Position numbers and translations under genes: made by a program
In this document: one piece after another, positions 18,087 to 27,904 of the stretch
Numbering within the stretch: position 1 is the stretch's first letter
How the letters are laid out: each line of letters opens with the position of its first letter
Notes under the pieces: model-generated
Database searches by the model: none
What the model was told of the DNA's origin: nothing
The model's input: the letters and a program-made list of their open reading frames with translations, nothing else
Assembly (NCBI RefSeq): GCF_014698965.1
Contig: NZ_JACXAE010000126.1
Coordinates: forward strand, 1 to 64,000
Direction: 5' to 3'
Source: Iningainema tapete BLCC-T55
GTDB taxonomy: Bacteria > Cyanobacteriota > Cyanobacteriia > Cyanobacteriales > Nostocaceae
DNA length: 64,000 bases

Positions 18087-18920
18087 ATGAACTATATCCC
18101 GAAATATTCTCTAAGCCCCCCTTCACAAGGGGGGTTGGGGGGATCAATACGCGAGGTTCACGAAGTCAGATCCCCCCTTGCCCCCCTTAAAAAGGGGGGA
18201 ATAATTTTCGCTGTGGTAATCGCTGTAGTATTATGTTGCTTGCTGATTCCCACCAACCCAGCATGTGCAGCTACTCAATCTACTACTTACGAACATCGGC
18301 GTATCCATAGCCCAGATGGGATTGGTAAGTTTTACATGCGGCGAGAAATTGCTCAAGTGATGGGGCATACAGGTGCGCTTTGGTTAGAAAGATTCAGCAG
18401 AGAGAAAGAGGAACAACCAAGTAAAATTGTCAGCGCTCTTAACCTCAAGCCTAATGATGTGGTGGCTGATGTTGGCGCTGGTACAGGTTACATGAGTTTT
18501 CGTATTGCACCCGTGTTAACTAATGGAAAGGTTCTAGCTGTAGATATTCAACCGGAAATGCTGGATATTATTGAGTTTTTGAAGCAGGAAAACCACGTTA
18601 CCAATGTTGAGCCTGTTTTGGCAACTCTTAAAGATCCCAATTTACCACCTAACAGTGTTGATTTGGCGTTGATGGTGGATGCGTACCATGAGTTTGAGTA
18701 TCCACGGGAGATGATGCAAGGGATTGTCAGAGGGCTTAAACCAGGTGGTAAGGTAGTGTTGGTTGAATACCGGGGCGAAAATCCTTTTATTATGATTAAA
18801 GCCCTGCACAAAATGACTCAAAAGCAGGTAAAGAAGGAGATGCAAGCTGTTGGTTTGATTTGGCGTGAGACAAAAAATTTATTACCTCAGCAGCATCTTA
18901 TGGTATTTGAAAAGGTGTAG
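18087..18920 (+). CDS. Secreted or anchored SAM-dependent methyltransferase
   Basis: The methyltransferase domain starts near residue 100; the SAM-binding motif I is DVVADVGAGTGYMSF, with VLAVDIQPEMLDII following and LMVDAYHEFEYP as the later block. A hydrophobic segment (IIFAVVIAVVLCCLLIPTNP, ending ACAATQ) looks like a signal peptide. The 38 residues before it (SLSPPSQGGLGGS, SPLAPLKKGG) are encoded by a dispersed G/C-tract palindromic repeat, so the true start may instead be the GTG near 18213 or the repeat has supplied a new start. Substrate unknown. It follows a phosphoesterase gene by 16 bases. Confidence 0.8.
   Translation: MNYIPKYSLSPPSQGGLGGSIREVHEVRSPLAPLKKGGIIFAVVIAVVLCCLLIPTNPACAATQSTTYEHRRIHSPDGIGKFYMRREIAQVMGHTGALWLERFSREKEEQPSKIVSALNLKPNDVVADVGAGTGYMSFRIAPVLTNGKVLAVDIQPEMLDIIEFLKQENHVTNVEPVLATLKDPNLPPNSVDLALMVDAYHEFEYPREMMQGIVRGLKPGGKVVLVEYRGENPFIMIKALHKMTQKQVKKEMQAVGLIWRETKNLLPQQHLMVFEKV
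18111..18203. repeat. C/G-tract palindromic repeat forming the N-terminus of the methyltransferase gene
   Basis: CCCCCCTTCACAAGGGGGG, a GGTTGGGGGGATC flank, and the mirror part GATCCCCCCTTGCCCCCC make a composite inverted repeat of about 90 bases. A related copy is at 58918-58990. Here it is translated in frame as the first residues of the gene at 18087. Confidence 0.75.
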
Positions 18921-18944
18921 ATCTTCCACAAAGTGAGATGACCG

Positions 18945-19301
18945 ATGAAAATTATAATTGCGATCATTGTGACTTTGCTGATCATCAGTACACCCGCTTT
19001 TGCCGCCCAACGCTCGGATACAAGCACTGCAATAGCTCCAATCACTATTAGCGAGCGATGTCAGCAGCTACAGATAAATTGTACTCGATCTGAACTGTTG
19101 CAAGTAGGACGCAAGTTAGAGCAGTTATACTTCAGCCGATACAACCAGAAACCACCCCAACAGCGTGGTGTTAACATCTATACTAACGCAGATAGCAACT
19201 TGATTGATCAAGCCTTAATTACTCAGTTAGCAACTGAAAACGAAAAGCTACGTAAAGACTTGGAAGTACGGCAGAGAAGTCCCTTAAGGAAGGGACAGTA
19301 A
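18945..19301 (+). CDS. Small secreted protein, unknown function
   Basis: 118 residues with a clear signal peptide (MKIIIAIIVTLLIISTPAFA, cleavage after AFA). The mature part has two Cys residues (RCQQLQINCTRSE), which could form a disulfide, and a C-terminal helix (LATENEKLRKDLEVRQR). I do not recognise a family. It follows the methyltransferase gene by 24 bases on the same strand and may belong to the same transcript. The last residues SPLRKGQ resemble translated repeat sequence. Confidence 0.6.
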   Translation: MKIIIAIIVTLLIISTPAFAAQRSDTSTAIAPITISERCQQLQINCTRSELLQVGRKLEQLYFSRYNQKPPQQRGVNIYTNADSNLIDQALITQLATENEKLRKDLEVRQRSPLRKGQ

Positions 19302-19308
19302 GTTACAC

Positions 19309-19530
19309 TTATTTTCTGAGAAACCAGCGAAAAATATTCGGTTCACTGCGCATTCTTTCTAGCTCTTGACGATTAGCGTCTGCTGTGGTATGATACCACT
19401 CACAATGACGCTTAAAATCTGCTCGCGCTTGAACTTCTTGATAAAACTGGTGAGTAATTTGATGACCTGCAAATGCTTCTTCAGCTTCTGGTGGAGTTGC
19501 TGGTATTATGTATGGTAAGTTTTTAGTCAT
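19309..19530 (-). CDS. Small conserved hypothetical protein
   Basis: 73 residues, charged and soluble (MTKNLPYIIPATPPEAEEAF; ending NIFRWFLRK). It has a helical middle (YQEVQARADFKRHCEWYHTT) and no membrane segment. It resembles short cyanobacterial proteins of unknown role. It is convergent with the secreted protein gene, seven bases apart. Confidence 0.55.
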   Translation of the reverse strand: MTKNLPYIIPATPPEAEEAFAGHQITHQFYQEVQARADFKRHCEWYHTTADANRQELERMRSEPNIFRWFLRK

Positions 19531-19602
19531 GTGAGACAGGGCGTCGGATGTTGAACATAAAAATGCTGTAACTACTGAAATTATATCTATTTGTAATCAT
19601 TG

Positions 19603-19652
19603 GTAGAGACGTTCCGGTGGTGTGGAGACGTTCCGGCGGAACGTCTCTACAA
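19603..19652. repeat. GTAGAGACG palindrome family, double copy
   Basis: GGTAGAGACGTTCCGGTGG is followed at 19624 by GAGACGTTCCGGCGGAACGT and CTCTAC. The second half is a near-perfect hairpin and lies directly after the end of the YdcF-like gene (minus strand), where it could act as a terminator. Confidence 0.65.
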
Positions 19653-20435
19653 CCAACCGCGAAATCTGTAAACCCAAATGCCCACGTATTCTTTTAAAGC
19701 GGCAGTTAATTGATGCATATTATCTACGTTGGGTAAAGCATTCAGAAGAGCACCTTTAGGGGTACTGGTAAGTTCACGCATTTCGCCTTCACTGACGAGA
19801 AAATCTGTAGGTGCAGGAATAGCGTCAATACCTTGACGTTTGAAGATGAGAAGAGAACGCGGCATATGTAAGGCAGAGGTAATTAGTAATACACGGCGGA
19901 TATTGCGTTCTGAGAGAATTTTTTGTACATAAAAGGCATTTTGATAGGTATTCAGGGAGTTTGGCTCTTGTATAATTGCGGATTCTGGAATGCCAATAGA
20001 AGTCAGAATTGATGCCATATCTCCTGACTCAGATGGACCACTGCCAGACCAATCAATCCGACCACCACTGAGTATAATTAGAGGAGCTTTATTTTGGCGG
20101 TAGAGTTGAGCGGCATAAATAACGCGATCGCCATGTTCATTTAAATCTACAGTAGGGCGTGGCGGAAAAGCCGATCTAGTAGCACCCCCCAAAACCACAA
20201 TTGCTTCAGCATTCGGTATTTCCGTAGGGCGATTTTGCCATTCTAGACTACGCACTAACCAATTACATGCCCAACCATTACTAGTTGATAATAAAATAAT
20301 TAACGCCAGCGTAACACACAAAGCCGCTATACGAGGTCGTCTCCAGATTAATATTAATCCTACTAATAAAATTAAGCAGGACAATCCCAACGGATAAAAA
20401 AACAGCGGTAGTAACTTAGATAAATATAGAAACAT
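19647..20435 (-). CDS. YdcF/DUF218 family envelope protein
   Basis: A 262-residue protein with two N-terminal membrane helices (residues 5-27 and 35-55), then a DUF218 domain: EAIVVLGGATRSAFPP, PLIILSGGRIDWSG, ESGDMASILTSIGI, EPNSLNTYQNAF, LLITSALHMPRSL. Relatives include SanA and ElyC, which affect envelope polysaccharide or peptidoglycan precursors; the reaction is uncertain. An STRR-like spacer and a membrane protein gene lie upstream on the same strand. Confidence 0.85.
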   Translation of the reverse strand: MFLYLSKLLPLFFYPLGLSCLILLVGLILIWRRPRIAALCVTLALIILLSTSNGWACNWLVRSLEWQNRPTEIPNAEAIVVLGGATRSAFPPRPTVDLNEHGDRVIYAAQLYRQNKAPLIILSGGRIDWSGSGPSESGDMASILTSIGIPESAIIQEPNSLNTYQNAFYVQKILSERNIRRVLLITSALHMPRSLLIFKRQGIDAIPAPTDFLVSEGEMRELTSTPKGALLNALPNVDNMHQLTAALKEYVGIWVYRFRGWL

Positions 20436-20439
20436 AGAT

Positions 20440-20505
20440 TGCTAATGGCTAATCGCTAATAGTTAATGGTAAGAGAGCAATTAACTATTAGCAATTGACA
20501 ATAAA
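20440..20505. repeat. TAATGGCTAATCGC repeat
   Basis: Direct and inverted copies of GCTAATGGCTAAT/ATTAGCAATT lie between two minus-strand genes and resemble the inverted repeat at 6234-6286. Probably a dispersed intergenic repeat. Confidence 0.5.
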
Positions 20506-20513
20506 CTTGAGCT

Positions 20514-21026
20514 TTATCTTCCCCAGAACCGAAAAATACCGACACCAGGTACACGACGGAAACGCCGGGTAGGTTTTCTTCTGCGCCGTTTGCTGCGTTT
20601 TGCATCAGCAGGTACTTCTTCATCAGAAACTGCTAAGGCATCATTGGGTAGTTGAGTTCTGGATTCCCCCCTAGTTTCCCACCAAGCAGTGATCCAACCC
20701 CCACCCAGACCAGCGATCGCACCGAGTAAGATACTCATTGGGGCTTTATATCCTACAAACGTAAAACCAATCAAGAAAAGTAACCAGTATCTCAATCCTG
20801 CATCAATTCCTTCTGATGGAGCTTGTGGAGACTGGGGTCTATTTTTGCTGGCTGATACAATCATCCCTAACGCTAATGCACCCACTACACCTAAAAATAG
20901 GCTCACAGATGCTTCTTGCCCTGATACCAAAAATACAATTGTCAAGAATAACCCAAACAGCAGTTGACTTATAAAACTTCCCGTAAACGCTATCAGGTTG
21001 CTTTGGTTTTTCTTTTGTTCTGCCAT
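20514..21026 (-). CDS. Membrane protein with basic C-terminus
   Basis: A 170-residue protein with four predicted membrane segments (about residues 11-33, 38-56, 78-94, 97-115), an acidic linker and a strongly basic tail (AKRSKRRRRKPTRRFRR). The tail suggests contact with nucleic acid or acidic lipids, but this is inference. I do not recognise the family. It is 10 bases downstream of the APH/P-loop kinase gene on the same strand and is probably cotranscribed. Confidence 0.6.
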   Translation of the reverse strand: MAEQKKNQSNLIAFTGSFISQLLFGLFLTIVFLVSGQEASVSLFLGVVGALALGMIVSASKNRPQSPQAPSEGIDAGLRYWLLFLIGFTFVGYKAPMSILLGAIAGLGGGWITAWWETRGESRTQLPNDALAVSDEEVPADAKRSKRRRRKPTRRFRRVPGVGIFRFWGR

Positions 21027-21036
21027 GAGCTGAAGC

Positions 21037-22581
21037 CTATTGGCGAATTACATCTTTTAATTGTGCATCTTGTGGTTGAGTTGTGTCCAAAAATTTTACT
21101 CTTGTTTTTTCTGCTTCAGTAAAAGGCTCAGCTTGTTCCACCTGTGACGCTAATAAATCAACAGTAGCATCAGCCACATCACCCTTTCGATCACGTAGCC
21201 GCTGTTCCACAACTTCAAGCGGTGCAGTACAATGAAGAATTTGGAGAGGAATTTGGTGTTTTTCCGCAGTAGCGATCGCCTCCTTGCGCAACTGTTCCCG
21301 ATCATACTTAGCATCCAAAATCACACTAAAACCCTGACTTGCCAGCATAATCCCCAAATCCAACAAACGTGCATATGTTTTCTGAGTCATTTGCGGAGTA
21401 TACAACTCATCACCACCACGTTCCAACAAAGGAATACCCGCCAAATGTTTGCGCACAGCATCAGAACGAACATGAATTGCGCCCAGCTTGCGCGACAAAA
21501 AACGAGCCGTAGTACTCTTCCCCGATCCCGACAACCCCGACATCAAAAACAATTGTCCTTGACGAGACTTCGTATAATCCCAAGCCTGGGTATAATAACC
21601 AGCAGCAGTATTTGTCGCCTCCTCCTTCACCGCAGCCGGAACACCAGGATCATCCAACAAAAAAGAAGTAACCTTAGCTCGTACATAAGCCTGACGACTC
21701 AAATACAAAGGTAAAACCTGCAAACCTTCCCAATCACCAGTTTGCTCCACATAAGTATTCAAAAAAGCATTTCCCAGATCCTTGCTTAAGCGTGCCTCCA
21801 AATCCATCACCGTAAACGCCACATCATACATCACATCAACAAAGCGAAACGGCTCATTAAACTCAATACAATCAAACAACCGAATCTTATTCTCCCACAA
21901 ACAAATATTCCGCAGATGAAGATCCCCATGACACTCCCGAATAAAATCACCCTTCATCCGACTCTCAAACAAATCCGTGCGCTCAGCAAAAAAACGATCA
22001 GTATATAACTTAGTCTCATCAAACTGTTGTTGAGTTTGAGGACCACCAATATACTTCAAAGTCTGCTCATAATTCTCATCAAAAGCAGCCCGAACCTGAG
22101 CCACCGTACCAAAAGAGCGAATATAATCATTAGTCTCACCTCGATCATGGTACAAAGCAACCACCCGACCCAACTCCTCCAAATCACCTTCCGTCAACCT
22201 ACCCTGCTCAAAAATCGAACTAAACAAAGCCGCCTGAGGAAAAGCACGCATCTTCAGAACATACTCCACCACCTCACCAGCACCACCCAACTCATACCTA
22301 TCCCCATCCAAAGTAACAGGCAAAACCTCCAAATAAAGCTCACCCGCACCCCGCTGATTCAAACGCAGCTCCTCCTCACAAAAATGCCGCCGCTTCTCCA
22401 AACTCGAAAAATCCAAAAAACCAAAATTCACAGACTTCTTCACCTTATAAGCAAAATCTCCAGCCAACAAAACAAAAGAAACATGAGTCTGAATCAACTC
22501 AATCGGCTCCCGCACCTCATGCGGATAAAACCCAGACAGCAACATTTGCTCAATCACAGGCGGAACAGAAACTTTTGTCAT
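21037..22581 (-). CDS. Bifunctional aminoglycoside phosphotransferase-like / P-loop kinase protein
   Basis: A two-domain cytosolic protein of 514 residues. Residues about 30-320 resemble an APH-type kinase (FVLLAGDFAYKVKKSVNFGF; catalytic loop IRECHGDLHLRNICLWEN; LFDCIEFNEPFRFVDVMYDV). Residues about 345-514 are a P-loop kinase (FLMSGLSGSGKSTTARFLSR; IHVRSDAVRKHLAG). This fusion is widespread in bacteria; its substrates are unknown to me and antibiotic resistance is not implied. A dispersed repeat lies just upstream of the start, and an intrinsic terminator separates it from rplY. Confidence 0.85.
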   Translation of the reverse strand: MTKVSVPPVIEQMLLSGFYPHEVREPIELIQTHVSFVLLAGDFAYKVKKSVNFGFLDFSSLEKRRHFCEEELRLNQRGAGELYLEVLPVTLDGDRYELGGAGEVVEYVLKMRAFPQAALFSSIFEQGRLTEGDLEELGRVVALYHDRGETNDYIRSFGTVAQVRAAFDENYEQTLKYIGGPQTQQQFDETKLYTDRFFAERTDLFESRMKGDFIRECHGDLHLRNICLWENKIRLFDCIEFNEPFRFVDVMYDVAFTVMDLEARLSKDLGNAFLNTYVEQTGDWEGLQVLPLYLSRQAYVRAKVTSFLLDDPGVPAAVKEEATNTAAGYYTQAWDYTKSRQGQLFLMSGLSGSGKSTTARFLSRKLGAIHVRSDAVRKHLAGIPLLERGGDELYTPQMTQKTYARLLDLGIMLASQGFSVILDAKYDREQLRKEAIATAEKHQIPLQILHCTAPLEVVEQRLRDRKGDVADATVDLLASQVEQAEPFTEAEKTRVKFLDTTQPQDAQLKDVIRQ

Positions 22582-22585
22582 ATTC

Positions 22586-22617
22586 TTCTTGGCGCTCTTG
22601 GCGTCTTGGCGGTTAAA
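22586..22617. repeat. Dispersed repeat, CCGCCAAGACGC type, copy 2
   Basis: TTCTTGGCGCTCTTGGCGTC followed by TTGGCGGTTAAA is the second copy of the repeat seen at 12175-12214. It lies between the start codon of the kinase gene and the rplY terminator. Confidence 0.55.
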
Positions 22618-22621
22618 TCAA

Positions 22622-22655
22622 CAAAAAAACCAGGGTATCACCCCTGGTTCCCAAA
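22622..22655 (-). terminator. Intrinsic terminator of rplY
   Basis: On the minus strand AACCAGGGGTGATACCCTGG forms a GC-rich stem with a short loop and is followed by a run of seven T (plus-strand A run 22622-22628). It lies 20 bases after the rplY stop. Confidence 0.8.
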
Positions 22656-22671
22656 GTAAATATAACAAACA

Positions 22672-23271
22672 TTAAGTAGCTTCAGACACAGATTCTGTAC
22701 CAGCATCACTAGATCGTTGTGGCGGCAACACACTAACAACAAGTTGATCCGGTTCAGCTTTAGCCGTCACACCCTCAGGTAAAACAAGCTGTTGGATTTG
22801 CAAACTATCACCAACATTCAAATTAGAGACATCAACCTCAATCACATCTGGAATATTCTCAGGCGCACAACTCACCTGCAACTCAGTAAACACAGTATCT
22901 AATACACCACCGTCTTGCTTCACACCCACTGCTTCGCCCACAAAACGCAGAGGCACTTCCACATCAGTATCACCGTGCCCTGCCACAGCAAAAAAGCTCA
23001 AGTGGTAGGGAGTACCCTTAGCTGGATGAGTTTGAACTTCCCGCAGCAAAGTTTTCCCACGCCAAGGAACATCAGTTACTTGAAGTTCAATCAAGGTATT
23101 GTTAACCGAACCTTTTTTGAGCAGGCGCTCAACAACTTTAGCATCGATGGTGAGAGCAATGGACTCAGTACCCTTATGCCCGTACAAATTTGCCGGGATT
23201 TTACCAGAACGGCGCAAAGCATTGGGCTTGCTACCTTCTGGTCTTTTTTGACATTCTACTGTGATATTCAT
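22672..23271 (-). CDS. rplY: 50S ribosomal protein L25 (Ctc form)
   Basis: A 5S rRNA-binding protein of 199 residues, the long two-domain Ctc type. N-terminal L25 domain: [57 protein letters not shown]-terminal TL5-like domain: [39 protein letters not shown]. Located 116 bases after purA on the same strand; that gap holds hairpins, so separate transcription is possible. Ends at a good intrinsic terminator. Confidence 0.95.
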   Translation of the reverse strand: MNITVECQKRPEGSKPNALRRSGKIPANLYGHKGTESIALTIDAKVVERLLKKGSVNNTLIELQVTDVPWRGKTLLREVQTHPAKGTPYHLSFFAVAGHGDTDVEVPLRFVGEAVGVKQDGGVLDTVFTELQVSCAPENIPDVIEVDVSNLNVGDSLQIQQLVLPEGVTAKAEPDQLVVSVLPPQRSSDAGTESVSEAT

Positions 23272-23298
23272 CTTCCGATTTTAGATTTTGGATTTTGC

Positions 23299-23343
23299 GA
23301 AAAGTTGCAAGGAGGGTTTCCCTCCGTAGCAAACTTTTCAAGA
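23299..23343. repeat. Hairpin in the purA-rplY gap
   Basis: GCGAAAAGTTGCAAGGAGGG pairs with CCCTCCGTAGCAAACTTTTC around a short loop (23297-23341). It could be a dispersed repeat, a terminator for purA or a leader structure for rplY. A GTAGAGAC-family element (23357-23386) follows. Confidence 0.5.
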
Positions 23344-23356
23344 CGGATTTTGGATT

Positions 23357-23387
23357 GTAAAGACGGGAAATTTCGTGTCTCTACAAA
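23357..23387. repeat. GTAGAGACG palindrome family, copy near purA
   Basis: GTAAAGACGGGAAATTTCGT and GTCTCTACAAA form a diverged member of the family just downstream of purA on its coding strand. Confidence 0.5.
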
Positions 23388-24746
<1,359 letters not shown>

Positions 24747-24866
24747 CTAAAGTTTCCACAAATAGCTATTTTATGCATATTCATTAATATTTGTCAAGGT
24801 TTTTTCTGAACATTACTAATTGCGATTTTGTAATATGTTTTTTGGCAGTTATTAATTGGTTTGCAG

Positions 24867-25133
24867 ATGTTGGGAATTATTGAGCCTTACAAAGATGGCT
24901 TTGTTGAAGTTGTGCCAGAGGGAAAAGGCAGCGACTATTGGCAAATTGCTGCCATCCACATCAAGGGAGAAGTTTTTTGTCCCAACCCTCGCCTTTTCCG
25001 CAACGAACTCTCAGCCTTAGGAAAGGCACAGCAAATATATGATTGGATTGCAAGTCATGAACAAGAAACTCGCAGTAGGATATGCTACTGTGAAGAATTA
25101 AAGCTACCACTGTGGCGTCATACTAATTCGTAA
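24867..25133 (+). CDS. Small conserved hypothetical protein
   Basis: 88 residues from ATG 24867 (MLGIIEPYKDGFVEVVPEGK); an in-frame TTG six bases earlier is less likely. Soluble and slightly acidic, with DYWQIAAIHIKGEVFCPNPR and a C-terminal pair of Cys (RICYCEELKLPLW). Known to me only as a cyanobacterial protein of unknown role. It diverges from purA and ends before a very strong terminator. Confidence 0.6.
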   Translation: MLGIIEPYKDGFVEVVPEGKGSDYWQIAAIHIKGEVFCPNPRLFRNELSALGKAQQIYDWIASHEQETRSRICYCEELKLPLWRHTNS

Positions 25134-25155
25134 TTCGTAATTATATTTACCCACG

Positions 25156-25202
25156 CCCCTGTAGTCCCCCCGAACATCGGGGGGACTACAGGGGGGTTTT
25201 TT
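25156..25202 (+). terminator. Strong intrinsic terminator
   Basis: CCCCTGTAGTCCCCCCG (25156-25172) pairs perfectly with CGGGGGGACTACAGGGG (25178-25194) around a short loop, followed by GGTTTTTTATT. It ends the small gene at 24867-25133. Confidence 0.9.
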
Positions 25203-25563
25203 ATTAGTTGCGTCTGATCAATTTTAAAAGAAGTATTTTTACCCAGTACTAGATTGATTTTCAGTGCCAGATTTTTAAATGTAGCAATATACACCCTGTG
25301 ATTGAGACGATTACACCTTGATTGGTCGTTATTATTGCTTTAGGCTACTAAAAACTGATTAGTTTATCTATGATAAATTATCCAAATATTCAGTAATATT
25401 GTCAAGTATATTTTCTTAAAAGTCAACATAGTAAGTAGCAACAATTAAAACATTGTGAAGCAAGAATGACAGGGTTTACAGAAATTTTTTTGTGAGACAC
25501 ATTCTTTTTTAATTTGTTACTGTTAATATTATTTAAAATTTATAGTTTATAGGAAAAAGCACT
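25203..25563. other. AT-rich intergenic region before the adenosine deaminase relative
   Basis: About 360 bases with no gene, RNA or convincing riboswitch. It is markedly AT-rich and should hold the promoter of the next gene; no clear operator was found. Confidence 0.5.
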
Positions 25564-26607
25564 ATGGCTTTATATGCTGAATTACATAGGCATTTAGGAG
25601 GATCTGTAGTACCCCGCGTTCTGTGGCGCTACTTCCAACGTCACTCGGCTGAGTTAATTTCCCGCTTCGCTGAGTATTCAGAATTTGAAGAGTTTTACAC
25701 TCGTCCGCGTAACACTTTGGATGAGTATCTGGAGTTACACACCTTGGTGGAAAGTGTGCAAACTGTAGAAACTTTGCCTTACTTTATTTATCGCCTGTTG
25801 CGGGGTGCTTATATTTTTGAAAATTTGGCTTATCTGGAATTACGTTATACCCCTTATCTACGGACGCCAGCTCATCTCAGTCAATCCCAAAGAATTGAGA
25901 AAATGGCGGAAATTGTTGAAGTTGTGGGTAGCGCGAGTAAACTATCAGAATATCCGATAGTTACCAGCCAAATTCTCTGTATGCACACACGTTTACCTTA
26001 TGAGGTAAATAAGGCAATTGTTGATTTGGCAGCGCAAAGCAGGCACAATGTTTGTGCAATAGATGTAGCAGGGGGAGATAGCTACTATGCTGAACGGATG
26101 GAAGAATGGATTGGGTTGTATGATTATGCGCGCTCTCTAGGTATTAACACCACAGGACACCTTTACGAAACCACCGCAGGCTGTTACCCTCAACTTTTAC
26201 CTTATTTGATGCGCATTGGACACGGCATTCAAATTCCTCTGCTGTATCCAGAGTTACTCCCAGACTTGGCAAGACGCAATCAGTGTTTGGAAGTTTGCCC
26301 CACAACCTACTTGAAAACAGGTACTTTGGAAGATATACGTCAACTCAAGACAGTATTTGACAGATGTTTTGACGCAGGCGTAGATATAGCTATTTGTACT
26401 GATAACGCTGGGTTGCACAATGTACGTTTACCGTTTGAGTATGAAAATCTTTTGACTTACGACATTATCAACTTCGATCAACTGCAAGCTTGTCAAGACG
26501 CTGCTTTCCGCCATGCTTTTGCTTGGCCATACAGTCAACGCCCAGTTTCCCTATTGAATGGGTTGCTTAACCCTCAACCTGCTAGAGTTTTAGCGATGAG
26601 GGATTAA
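25564..26607 (+). CDS. Adenosine deaminase-like metal-dependent deaminase
   Basis: An amidohydrolase-fold protein of 347 residues. The zinc ligands match adenosine deaminase: HRH in AELHRHLGGS (residues 8-10), His in TGHLYETTAG, and Asp in AICTDNAGL. The GHxxE catalytic Glu is present (TGHLYE) and RIGHGIQIPLL matches the next block. In classical enzymes the last motif is TDDP; here it is TDNAGL, so the second Asp, which contacts the substrate, is Asn. The natural substrate may differ from adenosine. It ends before a hairpin shared with the convergent kinase gene. Confidence 0.8.
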   Translation: MALYAELHRHLGGSVVPRVLWRYFQRHSAELISRFAEYSEFEEFYTRPRNTLDEYLELHTLVESVQTVETLPYFIYRLLRGAYIFENLAYLELRYTPYLRTPAHLSQSQRIEKMAEIVEVVGSASKLSEYPIVTSQILCMHTRLPYEVNKAIVDLAAQSRHNVCAIDVAGGDSYYAERMEEWIGLYDYARSLGINTTGHLYETTAGCYPQLLPYLMRIGHGIQIPLLYPELLPDLARRNQCLEVCPTTYLKTGTLEDIRQLKTVFDRCFDAGVDIAICTDNAGLHNVRLPFEYENLLTYDIINFDQLQACQDAAFRHAFAWPYSQRPVSLLNGLLNPQPARVLAMRD

Positions 26608-26624
26608 AAGGTGGAAAATGCCTG

Positions 26625-26657
26625 ATGCTTTAGGTATGCGAACAGTACCTAAAGCAT
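26625..26657. terminator. Bidirectional hairpin between convergent genes
   Basis: ATGCTTTAGGTA (26625-26636) pairs perfectly with TACCTAAAGCAT (26646-26657), loop of nine bases. It lies between the adenosine deaminase relative and the histidine kinase gene. There is no strong T tract on either side. Confidence 0.6.
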
Positions 26658-26686
26658 TAATAAAAAACAGAAAACTAAGGAATTCT

Positions 26687-27904
26687 TCATCTAATCGGAA
26701 TTTCAATTAAAAACTCTGTTCCCTCCCCTGGTTTTGAAGAACATTGAATCTGACCCTGATGTTTTTCAACTACTATTTGATAGCTGATAGACAACCCTAA
26801 TCCTGTGCCCTTACCTACCCCTTTTGTAGTAAAGAAGGGGTCAAAAATGTGCGATCGCACCTCATCTGGAATACCAAGACCATTATCAGCTATTCTAATT
26901 ACAACTTGGTTCTTAACAGCTTGCGTAGTAATCCAGATAGTCAAAGGAACTTTTGGATGCTTTATGGGTAATGTCAGGTTATGCTGTATATTGTTAAACT
27001 TTTCTTCTAATGCATCAATGCTGTTACTAAGAAGATTCATAAACACCTGATTTAGTTGTGCAGGATAGCATTCGACCAAAGGTAAAGTACCATATTTTTT
27101 AACCACCTCAATAGCTGGGCGAGCGCGATCATGTTTGAGCCGATGCCCTAAGATGAGCAAAGTACTATCCAATCCTTCATGAATGTCTACTGGCTTCAAT
27201 TCAGCCTCATCTGTGCGAGAAAAGTTTCGTAGTGACAGCACAATCTGACAAATCCGCTCTGTTCCTATCTTCATCGAGTCAAGTGTTTTGGGTAAATCTT
27301 CGATGATAAAGTCTAAATCAGTCTTGTCAATTTGCGCTTTGATATCAGGGAATAAAGAGTCATTTTGACGGTAAAGATTGACTACATTCAAAAGTGCTTG
27401 AGTATATTTAGTTAAATGTATGAGATTGCCAAAAATAAAACTCACAGGATTATTAATTTCGTGAGCTACTCCAGCAATCAGTTGTCCTAAGCCTGCCATT
27501 TTTTCGCCCTGAATTAACCGGGACTGAGTTTGTTTTAATTCTTGCAAAGCTTGAGAAAGTTCTGAAGTTTGACGTTTGGTTTGTTCTAGTAATTCCGCTT
27601 GCTGGATCGCAATTCCTAATTGCACTCCTACTTGAGCTAGTAAATTAATTTCTTCATCTTTCCAATAACGGGGTTGAGAATTTTGATAAGCAACTAACAA
27701 TCCCCATAATTTTTCACCTTGCCGAATAGGAACAAAAGTTTCGTTGCGTGGCAGTTTGTCATCTTCGTCTGTATCTTCAATTTCTATAATCATTGGTTGG
27801 GCTTGTGCAAGAGGTTTCCAGCCATCTTTGAAGGAATCCGCCACAAATTTCCCGCTCCAATCCGAGTTAAAGCGGTAGATTGCAACTCGCTCTACTTCGA
27901 GCAA
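26687..27904 (-). pseudogene. Sensor histidine kinase, 5' end lost
   Basis: Residues 1-105 are most of a GAF domain (VERVAIYRFNSDWSGKFVAD; VQLGIAIQQAELL), then a coiled linker, the phospho-acceptor site GLGQLIAGVAHEINNPVSFI, N box [14 protein letters not shown], and ATP-binding [11 protein letters not shown] and [15 protein letters not shown]. It is therefore a complete transmitter core. The only in-frame start is a TTG within the GAF domain; the frame continues upstream through QAVRELL, the usual start of this GAF type, and hits a stop at once (near 27923). The N-terminal sensory part is missing, probably removed by the mobile element upstream. Signal unknown; no response regulator adjoins. 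Confidence 0.8.

Noticed and set aside
22027-22659. Long plus-strand open frame (210 codons)
   Set aside because: It is antisense to the APH/P-loop kinase gene, has a composition typical of an antisense shadow (rich in Leu, Ser, Thr, Gln, Arg), and shows no motif.
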